Source: Tigriopus japonicus
Lineage: Eukaryota; Arthropoda; Copepoda; Harpacticoida; Harpacticidae
Assembly (NCBI GenBank): GCA_010645155.1
Contig: JAAGOF010000200.1
Span: 39,897 to 103,896 of the forward strand
Direction: 5' to 3'
DNA length: 64,000 nucleotides
Numbering within the stretch: the first letter of the stretch is position 1; every line of letters starts with the position of its first letter. Position numbers and translations under genes: made by a program. The notes beneath the pieces are model-generated. The model was not told the DNA's origin, ran no database searches, and saw only the letters and a program-made list of their open reading frames with translations. Below are positions 17,495 through 29,110 of the stretch, in pieces.

Positions 17495-17960
17495 GTGATC
17501 ACAGATCATTCACCACTACTTGGAGCATTTTTTAGCAATTTTGCTGCAATCACAAATGACCGCTGCAGAGGATCCGTGAGAAATTAATTAGGCAAGCTCA
17601 GTAAACATCAGCTGGGTCTATTTGTCTACCCCGTAGCACCGTCGTGGCCTCTGGTGTCTCATTGCCTCACTAAAATTCTACGATCGCATCTCATTCTCGA
17701 TCGTTTGTTGCGGAGCAACTGACCGTTTGAAATATTTGATCGAGCGCAGAACAGGAAAGAAGAGAATCACCAGAAAAGGGCGGCGCAACACTACGGAGCA
17801 CAAAATCAACAACCTTTTTCTCACTGTGCTTATTCTATTATTTATTCGTTTGTGTTACGTTGGACTGCTGGAAAAGAGCACCTGATAGCCGACGCCCTAA
17901 GTAGTACCCCATTGTTTCTGGCCAACAACCAATCGGACTTCATTATTCGTATACGCGTAG
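17495..17960 (+). pseudogene. Gypsy RNase H C-terminus and spacer
   Basis: The fragment carries the TDHSPLLG motif and, at about 17852-17920, the RNase H/integrase spacer motif (WTAGKEHLIADALSSTP, matching the GKENxxADALSR consensus of Gypsy). About 250 bases between them do not align and may be another insertion or decay. Confidence 0.8.
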
Positions 17961-18001
17961 CGTACGTGCTTCTGATCCCTCCTTGTTTGCAATTTATGGC
18001 G

Positions 18002-18661
18002 CAATGGGACACTGTAATCGCATGCGTTTTCTTTTCTTACCGCTGGAGCCACCACCCCAACTTCAATCCGCCTGTCTTAGCTTGGAAGAAGCGAGAGTGC
18101 TTCAGTTAAAACGTGATAAATCCCTCCTGTGAAAGGCCTTTTGCCAAAATGAGAACCGAATTGATTAGGGTAGAGACATATCTAAGTCATCAAACAATCA
18201 CGCTCAACATTGGTTGACAAAATGCCGAGCATTTTACGATCGAAATGATTGTGATGATTTCACTTTTCCTCACACTCCAGCCTCAGCTGCCGCGTCTCGT
18301 CTGCCTTCGAGAAGAGAGCGAGCAATTTTGAAATTTCCCGCTAAGGTAACGGAGCGCAGACAGGCAGATGGGCAAAGTAGGGCTGCACTGTGAAGAAGCG
18401 TAATATCATCGCTATCATTTTGATCGTAAAATCCTCAGCATTTTGTCAACCAATGTTGAGAGTGATTGTTTGATGACTTAGATATGTCTCTACCCCAGTC
18501 AATTATGTTCTCATTTTGGCAAAAGGCCTTTTACAGGAGGGATTTATCACGTTTTAACTGAAGCACTCTCGCTTCTTCCAAGCTAAGACAGGCTTTTTGA
18601 AGTTGGGGTGGTGGCTCCAGCGGTAAGAAAAGAAAACACATGTGATTACAGTGTCCCATTG
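18002..18661. mobile_element. Foldback element in Gypsy pol
   Basis: Arms of about 255 bases (18002-18260 and 18410-18661) are inverted copies with few mismatches, starting CAATGGGACACTGTAATC and ending with its complement, around a loop of about 150 bases. No coding region is recognised. A target duplication is not clear. Confidence 0.8.
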
Positions 18662-18850
18662 ACGACGAAAACTTGGAATACGGAGTCGAGGTAATCCTGA
18701 CCCCTCGCGGCATCTACTAAAACTAAAGTCAGCTGATGGTGAGGATTTGATTTTGGGGGGGTAGAAACTAGAAAGTAACGTAGTGAACTGCGGGAATTAC
18801 GTACTCAAAAACCCGTGACGGTTCGTGTCGGTGACTGTCAACAAAAGACC

Positions 18851-20851
18851 ATGGGTCACTTTTGCGCCGTGGTCGGATGTTCGTCCGAAGGGGGTCGAAC
18901 AGGACAAGACGGTCACCTTGGATTCTTCCGCTTTCCCAAAAAGTCCAAGGTTCGACGCGAGCGATGGGTTTCAGTCCTGAAACGAATCAACCGGGACAAA
19001 TCCATGTGGGTCCCCAACGAAAACTCGCGAATTTGTTCTCGTCATTTCCTCACCGGGAAGCCTTCCCGTGATGACACTCATCCCGATTACGTGCCAACAA
19101 TTTTCCCCACTGATCATTTCAAGCCTTTAACCATGACGGACAAATCACGCCACGATCGACTTTTATCCCGAAGGATTCGAATTCAAGAGAAGCTCAAGTT
19201 GCAACAAAAAGGAGACAAACGCGCTCAGCAAAATATCGAGACCATCAATGACTTGATAGCCCAGAACAAAAAGTTAGTGGTTGAAAAGAACTCTCTGTTG
19301 GAAAAGAAACGGGCTTTGGTGATGCGTAAATTCAAATTGCGTAATTTCAATGCGTAAATTCAATTGGAAGTGGGCATCAGTCGAGATTTTGGGAAAAGGC
19401 GTGGTGTAGAAGACCAGTGGAACGAGAAACCCGGTCTAAAGGATGTGGGTTGCCAGACAGATTCTGGACTCTACGATTTTATTGACGGAGATTGCCTCAA
19501 TTTTTCGTGTTTGATGGAAGGCAACAACATCGGTTGCGCAGTACTATCGCCGGGTTTTCCCAACCATGGACCGTTGGTAAGTACCAACTAATTAATCCCT
19601 CTTGGTGTTTCGAATGGGTTTTTAGGTTTGGATCAAAATAGCTAGACGTCTTGGCATTTTTTGGACTCCAAATTGCATGGGGAACAACTTTACTTTTATT
19701 GTAACAATAAAAGTAAAGTTGTTCCCCTTGCAATTTGGTTGGAGTCCAAAATGCCAAAATGTCTTTGGCTAATTTGATACAAACCTAAAAAGCCATTCGA
19801 AACACCGTGCCCTTTTTTTCCCCGAATCATTATATTGACAAATATTTATTTTTCAGAGTTTTGTGGAAACGGTCGTTGATGACGAATATGTGAAGTCAAA
19901 ACCTGAAATTAAAGATCAATTCGATAACAGCTTCTCTGCAGATGACATCGTTGGAGAAAAAAGTTTCAAAGCCGTTTGTGGAGTGTCAGAGAAAATTTTT
20001 ACCACCGTTCATTTGAGTATCAACCCTCAGCTCAAAGCGAGTCCCAAATTTTCTGTGAAAAGGAAATTGGTTCTATTTCTAATCAAGTTGAAGCACAACT
20101 TGTCATACCTTTTTTTGGGCAAAATTTTTCACATTAGTGATAGATACGCCTCTGAGCTTTTTTCCCAAGTTCTTGAGGTTGTGTTCTCCGTGAGTGACAA
20201 GTTTGTTTACTGGATTCCGCAATCGGCCATCAAGAACAGTCTGCCCAAGTCATTCGAATTTGGGTTTCCAAAGTGCACCGGCATCATCGATGCGAGTGAG
20301 GTAAAAATCGAGGCCCCATCTGATATTCGAGGAAGTGTTTTGACTTACTCAAGTTACAAATATGCCTACACATTAAAGTTCTTGGTATGCATCTCGCCCT
20401 CTGGCATATTTACTTTCATCTCCAAATGTTACGGAGGCCGTGTCACTGATTGCCACTTAACTACCGATAGTGGATTTCTCGAACTTCTTCGTCCAGGAGA
20501 TGTCATCTTGGCAGACAAAGGTATGTAAAGTTTAATAGCTCTATCACACGAATATCACTTAAAACCAGATTGTTTTTAGGCTTCCCCCAAGTCGTAGAAG
20601 AAGCAGAGAGGCGTGGTGCTTTCTGCGTTATGCCTCCATTTTGTCGTGGAGATTTCCAACTAACAGAAAAGCAAAATCGAGAGGGATATCAATGCTCGGC
20701 CTTGAGAATACACGTTGAAAGAGCCATTCAACGAATGAAAACCTTTCGAATATTGCAGTTTTGCGAACAAACGTTGTTGCCAGACATTGATAAGATCATC
20801 GTCTCAATCGGATTTATGTGCAATCTCATGACTAACCTTATCAAGGATTAA
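18851..20851 (+). pseudogene. THAP-domain DDE_Tnp_4 transposase (one in-frame stop)
   Basis: The ATG at 18851 opens a THAP zinc domain (residues about 1-85; CSRHF and PTIFP motifs). The frame then meets a TAA at 19355-19357 inside a small repeat of GCGTAAATTC and continues in the same frame from 19358. Introns are 19577-19856 and 20521-20579, both GT-AG and frame-preserving. The last two exons give the DDE_Tnp_4 catalytic core with CTGIIDASEV (first Asp), a Gly-Gly-x-x-x-Asp motif, ILADKG across the second intron and the HVERAIQRMK Glu motif near the end. All three acidic residues are present. The stop may be a real lesion, a sequence error or a missed intron. Confidence 0.85.
19604..19806. 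mobile_element. Hairpin MITE within the transposase intron
   Basis: About 200 bases form a nearly perfect hairpin centred at about 19702 with a tiny loop. The outer ends are GGTGTTTCGAATGG and its complement. It lies wholly inside intron 19577-19856, so the coding frame is untouched. Confidence 0.8.
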
Positions 20852-20990
20852 ACGTGTTAGATAGTTCTTTATTTCTTTGTGTTTTGTCAGAAGACAGTTC
20901 CTAAAAGGGAAAACTTCACAAGTTAGCCTTTAAGGCCAAAACTGGAAGAATTTCCTTGAAATATATTTTTTCCAATTTGGGAATCGTCTT

Positions 20991-22282
20991 CTAAAGCCAC
21001 TCATCATCACGTTCAATGGTTACAATCTTAGTGTCAGCTTCGCTGAAAACATATAGGTAACTCTTCTTCAAATTGAGAATATAAAGGGATATTTGAATTT
21101 GGCCAAAATAGGGGTGATATTTTTTCAACGAATCTTTCTGTAAATAATCCACTATAATCGGACCTTTTTCACATGAGAGTGGGCACTTCACTTCTAAGAG
21201 GGCAATGGTTCCGTCGGTTTCTTGGAGTAGCCCGTCTGGTGAACATGCCAGCAAAGGCTCGTCCGACTTGACACACAATCCAACATTTTTCACGGTAAAT
21301 CCGGTTTCTTGCTCAAAACGTTGTCGAGCTGCATCTTCCAAATCCCGCTCGTACTGCAACGCCTTGAGATTGCTAGGGGGTTTGGATAAGAAGTATTTTA
21401 AGCGTGTTTCCTCTTTCTTAGCGTTTACAATTTTGTAAGCTATTGACGCGGTTATCCTAGATTCTCTCTCAACAAACCAAGTGGGACTTTTTCTTTGAGA
21501 CTGGGTGGTTTGAAAAATTAATTTGCAGCCTTCCTCTGAGACCTTGACCTTTGAAAGATAAAACTTTAATCCCCGAGGGGAAAGGCTGCCAACGAGAGTG
21601 CGAACTGTCACCATTTTTCCCACCTGGGTTGCGATAAGACCTGGGATTCTGTGAATTGGATCGTTGAATAAGCCACTAATCCAAGGTGGAAGATCCTCAC
21701 TTACACTTTCTCCAGACCCATTCTCGTCTTCTTCGTTTCGGGGACACGTTAGAACTTGGAGCAACATCGACTCGTTTAACCCGGCTTGACGCATTTAGCA
21801 ATCATGGTGTCTTTTTCCTCCTCGGTTGGTCCCCTGTGCGACCGTCTCACCATGGGATTTGGATTCCCAATTATCGAATCAATCGTTTCACCTTTTGGGT
21901 AAAGCGATCGGCCTTTATCGGAGGGCTTATTCCACGCACATGCTCGATCAGTTTGCGTTTCATCTCGCTCTGAGTTAATGTAGAGGGCCACGGCTCCGGT
22001 GTGTTTGCACTGTCCCGTTAAGCCCGATCGGCAATTGCAATGGGAGTCTATCACATTCCTCAGCTCATCCAGGGTCAGCTCAACGAGATAAGAGGATTTC
22101 GAGATGCTCATCTCGCGAATGCAGTATCCGGCGATCACGGTGGGTTTGCCTTCTTCTCGTCTCTCCGTCACACTGTGGACATGTTTGGCATACAAAAGTC
22201 GCCACGCTTTAACCTCTAGAGAGTCTCTAACGAATTCGTACTTTATCGATGAAAATCCGCCCTCAAGGCTGAGAGAAGCCAT
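20991..22282 (-). pseudogene. SWIM zinc finger - YqaJ nuclease of ISL2EU (frameshifted)
   Basis: The first part (22282 to about 21776) contains a SWIM finger, CNC...CKH, inside a HCNCRSGLTGQCKH segment. The second part (about 21794-20991) is a YqaJ/lambda-exonuclease-like domain with the ACSPDGLL acidic motif, the LEVKCP active-site motif and a YFGQIQ Gln motif. The two frames overlap around 21776-21794 and differ by one base, so a single protein has probably been split by a frameshift. YqaJ nucleases resect DNA ends; in ISL2EU elements the role in transposition is not established. The start is ATG 22282. Confidence 0.85.
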
Positions 22283-22409
22283 GATCAAATCACGGTTCGG
22301 ACGTCGAACTTACTCGCTTTCTACCCCCCCAAAATCAAATCCTGACAATCAGCTGACTTTAGTTTTAGTAGATGCCGCGAGGGGTCAGGGTTACCTTGAC
22401 TCCGTATTG

Positions 22410-23270
22410 CGAGATTTTATAGCGAGTGGCTCAAAGGTCAACGGTCTTTTCACACCTTATGCGGGATTCCGTGAACAACTACGCATCGAATCTAGGCTGG
22501 TGGTCGCTGGAAGTCGGTTAGTAGTCCCAAGAACAGCTCGCCCAAAATTAGTTGACTTATTGCATAGATAACACTCTGGCATTACTAAGATCACAGCGTT
22601 GGCCACCCTCATGTTTGCTTGGCCTGGACTGGTAAATGAGATTCCCAACAAGATTTCATCCTGTGAGAAATGCATAGAAGCACTAACATCACAACAAAGG
22701 TAACCGCTCTCGGTGAACCCTGCTTTGCACCAAATGGAGAAGATTTCCACAGACTTATTTGAGCTCAATGGGCGCACTTACCTATGGTTGACGATTTTTA
22801 GCGGTTTTCTATTTGTCACTTCACTTCGGAACACTACCATAGAAACTGTTTGCAATATGCCCTCCTCGATTGATTTCTGGAAGTGAGATTCCCAGAGACC
22901 ATTACATCAGATTATGTATCATAGCTCCGTGGACCATTTGCTGCCTTTTGATACCATTACAACATTAACCACACAACTTCCTCGCCCTATAACCCTCTGT
23001 CCAATGGTATGCATGAGTGATGGCTGCCAAAACTTTACTAAAAAAGATTGACAAACCCATTGACAATGGCGAGTTTCGTGAGGCTCTTCTTGCGTTACGG
23101 ACAACTCCTCGATCTGATGAATACAGCCCGGCATATGGCTTCCTTGGACGCACCATCCGCAACCTCCTCCCTGACGTGCGAAGTCACGAGGTATCCAGCA
23201 ACGCAATTGGGGAAGCTACAGCTCCGGCTGCGGCCATTGCTCGCCAAGGGCGTTACGGCATTATCCGACA
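22410..23270 (+). pseudogene. Gypsy-type integrase remnant
   Basis: Translation with stops and frameshifts shows the pre-integrase zinc region (RLVVPRTARPKLVDLLHR...HSGITK, then CEKC), the core start (EKISTDLFELNGRTYLW, first catalytic Asp) and the SPYNPLSNGM motif with a later LALRTTP segment. The integrase Glu position is damaged. It continues the Gypsy copy interrupted at about 17,960. Confidence 0.85.
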
Positions 23271-23464
23271 GCAAAAAATATTGTACATTTTTGATGTAAT
23301 TTTTAAGGTATTTCATAATTCTTGTTCCAGATGCCAGCTTAAGTTAAAAAAAATATTTTGAATACCGTCAAGAACCTCTGGGCGAGAAAATGCCCAACCT
23401 TAGTCGGCATAAATCGGCCAGCATGCTAAACATTCCATATCCCTGGTTTGTATTTGACCATTTC

Positions 23465-23475
23465 ACCTTTATTTC
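23465..23475 (-). terminator. Polyadenylation signal of gag-like gene 1
   Basis: An AATAAA on the minus strand lies about 220 bases after the stop at 23694; no pol frame intervenes. Confidence 0.45.
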
Positions 23476-23693
23476 AAACACAAGATGATATCTACAAGAG
23501 TTCTTTATCTAATGGTTGAAAAATACGGAATCGGAAAGCGACAAATAATATTCCGAATTCGCCAGTTCAGAAAGTTTCGTTGATTTGGAACTATGAGGAT
23601 CTTCAAATGGTGCTTTGATGCTCTTTTGTCAGGATCCAGACCATCTTTTACTTGATTTACTAAACTCTTACATTTACATCTTTTACTTGAATT

Positions 23694-25355
23694 CTATTTT
23701 TCAAGGGGTGCCGTCCGATACTTGTTCATAGGGCACATCAGAATGTTGTGGTCCATGTCATTAGGTTTATCTCGACAATTTCGGCACTTGATGTCACACT
23801 TATGACCAGTATGAAATGATCCCGCACATTTGAAACAAATCGACAAACGGCGACAAATTCCGCGCCATTGTAAACGGTTCATTCCCAAAGCTTTTGGACA
23901 TTGGCTCAAAATATGATCATGGCCATCAGGTCCGCAGACCACGCAGGTTTTTTTCTTGCATGCCGATTCCACATTTACTGGACTAGGGGAAGACTTCCTA
24001 TTATGAGGGTCCTTGGCACTTTCAAGGTCAAGCCAGGCATTGAAAGTCTCGGCACTTTCGGCCATCCCCGCATTCCATGGGGGCATATCCTTCCCTTCTC
24101 GAAGAGCAACCTCGCGTTTCTCCATATATCTCTTCTTCTGGTCACACTTAAATTCCTCCCATCGCGTTTGCAATTTGGGGCACATGACCGATACGAAAGA
24201 GGCAATCAGAGAAAAATTGAACATGTCCACTTTCTCATTCTCAAAAGCATTGCGCATGTTGTGCAAGGCTCCCAAAGATTGCTGGATTGCTTCAACCTTT
24301 TCGGCCTCGGTTTTCTTGAATTGTGTTCCATTACGAATACAATAGCTAGCCAATTGGATGGGATCTTCGTACTTTTGGGTCAGGTTCTTGAAAGCAGTTT
24401 GGTACAAATCGACCGTATCGGGAGTATATCGAGATACCGAAGCCAAGGCTGGACCACTCAAACTCTCTTTTAACGATTTGTAAAGCATATCGTCATTGAA
24501 CAAGGGCTGTTGCTCGAGTTGTCTCACAAGAGCGAACCAAGAGCGTTTCCATTTGGCAAACTTGATCAAAACTTTGGGATCACTTAAATCTCCGTCAAAC
24601 GGTTCGATACGCATGAGAATTTCCGAATGGTTTCGTGCATTTGAGGGTTGTATGGTCCGAGAATTACTGACGATCACGTGATTAAGACCACCATCTTGAT
24701 TAGCCAAGCCTCTAATAGACCGCTCATATTCAAATTGGGCGATCAAGTTAGCGAATTTGTTCATGATCGATGAGAATTCTTGGATGAGAGGGTCTTCGTA
24801 AGGTTTGTACCAAACCTTGGCCACGTTTTGATAATCCTCTTCGAATTTGGCCATTCGCACGGATTCCCAATCTTTGATGACAAGTTGGGCCTGAAAGTCC
24901 TCAATCCGAACTGATGGGTCATTTGGCTCTTTAGCTCGAAGTTGAGCCAATAATTGGGTCAGGTTCGCTTGACTCTGTCGCAATATTTGGCAATCATACT
25001 TGAACTTTTGCTCGATCTTGGTTCGGACAGGGATCAGATTCCGGATCTCGGCGAGTTTGATGTCGAGCAAAGTTTGAAGCTGATCTTCACTGGCATCATG
25101 ATTCTCGAGACGAATGGTTTTGAGCCATTGAGGTGTGAGTAAAGCCACCTCGATTTCCACGGCTGAATGCTTCTGTGAATCTTCAAGCAAGTTGTCCTTG
25201 GATTCGGCTTTTATCTCTGACTTCGCAGGATGGGTGGTTTCTGAATAAGAGTTGGGTCCTTTTGGGGGTACTTCAGGGCCCATTTCCTCCTTGACGTCAA
25301 CGTCTTCCATTGGAGAAGCATCGGCGAATGGCCATGAATTCATTCCAGAGAACAT
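23694..25355 (-). CDS. Stand-alone BEL/Pao-type gag protein 1 (553 aa)
   Basis: An acidic N-terminus is followed by an alpha-helical N-domain shared with the other copies (motif VWYKP), a DUF1759-like capsid region (RIEPFDGDLSDPKV...KWKRSW...ASVSRYTPDT) and two Cys/His clusters ending in a MCPMNKYRTAPL motif typical of BEL/Pao gag. The frame closes there, whereas BEL/Pao elements normally continue into protease and reverse transcriptase. A probable splice acceptor ends at 25388, 33 bases before the chosen ATG (25355), implying a 5' untranslated exon. It is either a gag-only mobile gene or a domesticated gag. Confidence 0.82.
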   Translation of the reverse strand: MFSGMNSWPFADASPMEDVDVKEEMGPEVPPKGPNSYSETTHPAKSEIKAESKDNLLEDSQKHSAVEIEVALLTPQWLKTIRLENHDASEDQLQTLLDIKLAEIRNLIPVRTKIEQKFKYDCQILRQSQANLTQLLAQLRAKEPNDPSVRIEDFQAQLVIKDWESVRMAKFEEDYQNVAKVWYKPYEDPLIQEFSSIMNKFANLIAQFEYERSIRGLANQDGGLNHVIVSNSRTIQPSNARNHSEILMRIEPFDGDLSDPKVLIKFAKWKRSWFALVRQLEQQPLFNDDMLYKSLKESLSGPALASVSRYTPDTVDLYQTAFKNLTQKYEDPIQLASYCIRNGTQFKKTEAEKVEAIQQSLGALHNMRNAFENEKVDMFNFSLIASFVSVMCPKLQTRWEEFKCDQKKRYMEKREVALREGKDMPPWNAGMAESAETFNAWLDLESAKDPHNRKSSPSPVNVESACKKKTCVVCGPDGHDHILSQCPKALGMNRLQWRGICRRLSICFKCAGSFHTGHKCDIKCRNCRDKPNDMDHNILMCPMNKYRTAPLEK

Positions 25356-25394
25356 TTTGTTGAGGTTGTTGGGCCAATCAGATATGTCTGAAAC

Positions 25395-25650
25395 AAGCAA
25401 AATGGCTGGTCGTGAGATAGACTCAAAAGCATATCTGCTTTGTGTATCTACAGACATTTAGAGGAACATTTGGCCTTCATTTCCAACGAAAAATCAAAAC
25501 AGCATGACTTTTGTCTATGTCAGACTTCAAAATACCAGCATGTGTACATCTGTGCTTGAGCTTAAAGTTTTCGTGCACGAGATCAAGACTATACCAAATA
25601 ATTCGTGACACTCGTGACATTAATCACGAGTGCTTTGATCTAAAGTTGGA
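25395..25650 (-). repeat. 5'-flank repeat shared with viral polymerase
   Basis: This stretch is homologous to 1685-1945 (same strand) and 9080-9310 (opposite strand). It lies directly upstream of gag-like gene 1, ending at its splice acceptor. The TATA-like box of the viral copies is replaced here by an unrelated sequence. Confidence 0.75.
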
Positions 25651-25655
25651 CAGGG

Positions 25656-26938
25656 TCAGGAAAGTGCCCATTTTAAGCGGTTGCGGTTTTGGTGGAAACA
25701 ACGCATTACTTATGATTGGCTTTTTGCAATGAGTCATTCGCTCATTGTTTCTCATCAGTCATGAATCATTTTTGTTTATTCCTAACCAGTTCATCCCAGA
25801 GTGGAAATACGCTTTGACACTAGATTATAAAAAGTTTCACAAGATGATTGATTTAAATGAAATGGGAGATATAATAATGTTTTCCTTCAGTTATACCAAC
25901 TTCACATCTAAATTTAAATGTAATGAATCCCTTTTTTTTATTATTGATAACAAACCAATGACTTTTAAATCTTCAACAATTAATGACTTGGGAAAACTCC
26001 ATTTTGAAATGACTCAAGTGAAGTCAGAAAAACTGATCGCGCCTTTAGACTATTTATGTCTTCTGAAGATGGTATGAAACTCGAAACTTTTGGAACACAT
26101 TGGGTGCAAACCCTTTACTTTATTTTATACATCTTTATTCATGTCAAGTCACAACTTGACCCAAATGAAATAACTTGCAGTTTTCTCCAAAACCCATTTT
26201 CGTCAATATTAAGCTGAGAAGTTCTTTTTTCCCGATGAATTTAAAATACTATCTTTTTATTGTCTGATTTTAAACTTGATATCTAAAATTGATCTGATTA
26301 CCTTGTTACACTCTTCCGACAAGATAAATGTTACGCAAAGGTGAGTTCATTGTTGGTCAGGTAAAATAATATTTAGGAAATTTGCGAGTATTTTTTTAAA
26401 CTTTTTGATCCACTTTTCAAAAATCAAAGTTCACGAGGCGAAGTCGCAATGAGTCGAATTCAATTATATTTCAATAGATAGTTGATAACTTGAGATGTTT
26501 CATCTTTTGTCATTTCGTCAAATTTGTTTGCGCCTTTCGATTATTTCGTATCAATTCACAACTTGACCCATCTAATGTAACATGCAGTTTTCTCCACAGC
26601 CAATTTTCGTTACTATTACGCTTTGAAGTTCTTTTTTTAAGATTAATTTTAAATCTATCTTTTTTATTGGCAGATTTTAGATTTGATATCTAAAATTGAC
26701 TTCAATTCCTTGTTCACATTTTTCAACAAGGTGATTATTTTGCAAGAGTGAATTTTTACTCTTGAAAAAGAATTTGATATTTTTTTAACTTTCAACAGTT
26801 CCATTTGATCCACTTTTCAATTATTTTTTTAAATCGCGAAGTAAAGTCGGAATGTCTTGAATTTCAATAGATATTTGATGACGTACATATTTGATCCTTC
26901 GTCATTCCAAAAAAAAGATTTAAAAAATTTGATAGAAA
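25656..26938. other. AT-rich intergenic, no gene
   Basis: One 110-codon frame at 25745-26077 lacks recognisable features. Two segments at about 26120-26420 and 26500-26830 are imperfect direct copies of each other (shared CACAACTTGACCC and TTTTCTCCA blocks), so this is probably old repeat sequence. Confidence 0.5.
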
Positions 26939-26946
26939 GAAAAATG

Positions 26947-27395
26947 CAGACCTGTGTTGTAATTGTTATTGAAATTACAGTTACGTAATTGCAATTGTAA
27001 TTACTAACATTGAAATCAAAATAATTGTTTGAACCAATGCAATTGACATTTATCAATTACAAATTACAATTACTTTTTCACTTACGTTGTGGGATTAATA
27101 TTTTCGCCGATATTCCCCCACCTTTCCAATATTTTTCAGCATGTAAATCGAATCACCCAATATTCTGGATATTCTGGTTTGGATGCTCTTGACATATTTT
27201 GCAACTAAAAACCAAGGAATTCCTGTTATGTTTGGGATATAATGTAATTGAAATGTAATTAAATTATTGTTTGAAAGTAATTGTAATTATAACTAATTAC
27301 ATTTGAAAATAAGGTAATTGTATTTAATTACTTTTGAAACCACCGTAATTGCAATTGTAATTAATTACATTTGTAAGGTAATTGACACAGGTCTG
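26947..27395. mobile_element. hAT-like MITE
   Basis: This 449-base element has ends CAGACCTGTGT... and ...ACACAGGTCTG, flanked by GAAAAATG (26939-26946) and GTAAAATG (27396-27403), an 8-base duplication with one mismatch. The interior is made of repeated GTAATTGCAATTG-like motifs. Confidence 0.8.
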
Positions 27396-27403
27396 GTAAA
27401 ATG

Positions 27404-28680
27404 TATTGAAGGTACATTTTCGTACTTGAAATTGAGGCACATTTTTTAAATTGCATTTCCATATGTGAAGGTTTTGATCATTTTGACGAATTCATAATCA
27501 GTTGGTTTTAAATGTGGTGCTTGCAAACATATCTATGATCGTTCTTTCAAAAGATTATTATTTCCATATTTATATCAATAACATTTCAGAGTTATGAGGA
27601 AAAAATGTCCGGGCTTTATTGGATCAAATTGAACCATTAAAACTTAACATTATTGCACGATTCATTTCAAACGCTAAAAATTGTTACCCCTCTACAAAAG
27701 ATATCATGTTTAAAAACATTAACTCCTAATACAAGAGCGAAGCAAAAATCCATATGGTACTGTACGTAAGTAAAGCGCAATTTGTCGTCTACTGACTCAG
27801 ATGGTTTGGTTTTTGGGTAAATGCATCACCACTGAAATTCTGCAAGGAACCCACACTACTTCTGAAAAATTTCTTGGTGCTCAATTAATGTTGACCATGG
27901 AAAAATCTTTAGCTCTGAGTTCATTTTGTTTCACCCATTTGAAAAAACAAGAGTTATTGTGCTTTTATATGCCAAAAATAACCGTTTTTAGCAACGTCTA
28001 AAGTTGGCGCCTCGACGTTAATTCAATTTTTTTGATCGATTCCTTTCCATTACGGAACTCGAATGACAACAACACCTAAAAGATGATTCTTACCAGTAGA
28101 AGTTGAGATCAATTATTAGGGTGTCAATTTCCTTGGCAGTAACGATCAAACAACGATGTTAACGGATCCAGGAGATTGTTAAGACTGACCACAAATCTCG
28201 AAACCGTCAATGATTTGGTGGAACTGCGACAGGAAGCGCGCAGACAAAAAAACGTTTGTTTGCCTTTGGATGAAATGGCTGTGTTTTGTGGGGCGTTGCC
28301 AATTTCGCGTATTTTCTTTCAGCGTTATTAGTATCAAGATCACACAATGATCAGGGATTGGTGTATTTGGACATTTCTATGCATAATTGCAACATTCTCC
28401 TTACATTTTAATCTGTTCAAAGGGTATCAGTGTAAGTCAAAAGGGGACTTTTGATCTACGATTTTGGCATCACATTCTTCGTCTGCTTTTTTTTTCTCTC
28501 AATTTAACCTCAAAGTATGTCCATAATACATTTATTTTATTCTCACTGTGTTAAAATTTACTTCACGCTCTTTAGGCACCTTTGGGAGTTCTTGGGTTTT
28601 CTAATAGAGCATAATAGCTTCTTTTGAGAATTTCATCTTTTTTTCATCGTCAATGAAATTAAGTTCCTATCACCAGGGAT
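27404..28680. other. No gene recognised
   Basis: AT-rich sequence with short frames only. I saw no conserved motif, terminal repeats or RNA gene here. Confidence 0.5.
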
Positions 28681-29110
28681 CTCCTGGTATTCAGTGGTTT
28701 CAATGAATGTTAATTTTTGCATCATAACCACGCTCTCACTTGTTTTCCCGCCAAAATTCACGATGATGCGACGCCTTTCTACATCCCACGCACGTTTTAC
28801 CCCTCTGCCCGTATACGGATGGACGCTAACTTTTGGCGCCAAACGTGCTGACCCTACGGGCCCTCTAGCGTTACACGGTCGATGCCGTCCTAAATTTGAT
28901 AAGACGCTACCAGTCCTCTTCACTCAACACTCATCTTTATATCAAGAAATCAGTATATCAAGAAATCAGCCAGAGGACAAAGCTCCAGAGTATTGATTTT
29001 CATATTATGTAAGTTAGTTTTTCCTTTCAAAGTTTTCCACTTTTCTATCAATTTCAAATTGTCGCATTTTTTCACCTTTTCAGCCATTTTGTCGTTTTCT
29101 TATAAACATC

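Larger units (their letters stand above)
18680..22405. mobile_element. ISL2EU-type DNA transposon, nearly complete
   Basis: This 3726-base element has terminal inverted repeats of about 100 bases beginning ACGGAGTC, flanked by AT dinucleotides (18678-18679 and 22406-22407). It encodes a THAP-DDE transposase on the plus strand and a SWIM-YqaJ nuclease on the minus strand. That pair and a 2-base AT duplication are what I recall for the ISL2EU superfamily. It sits inside the Gypsy pol remnant, which resumes at about 22410. Confidence 0.85.

Noticed and set aside
25745..26077. 110-aa frame as a gene
   Set aside because: AT-rich, no motif, no promoter or splice evidence, and lies in old repeat sequence.
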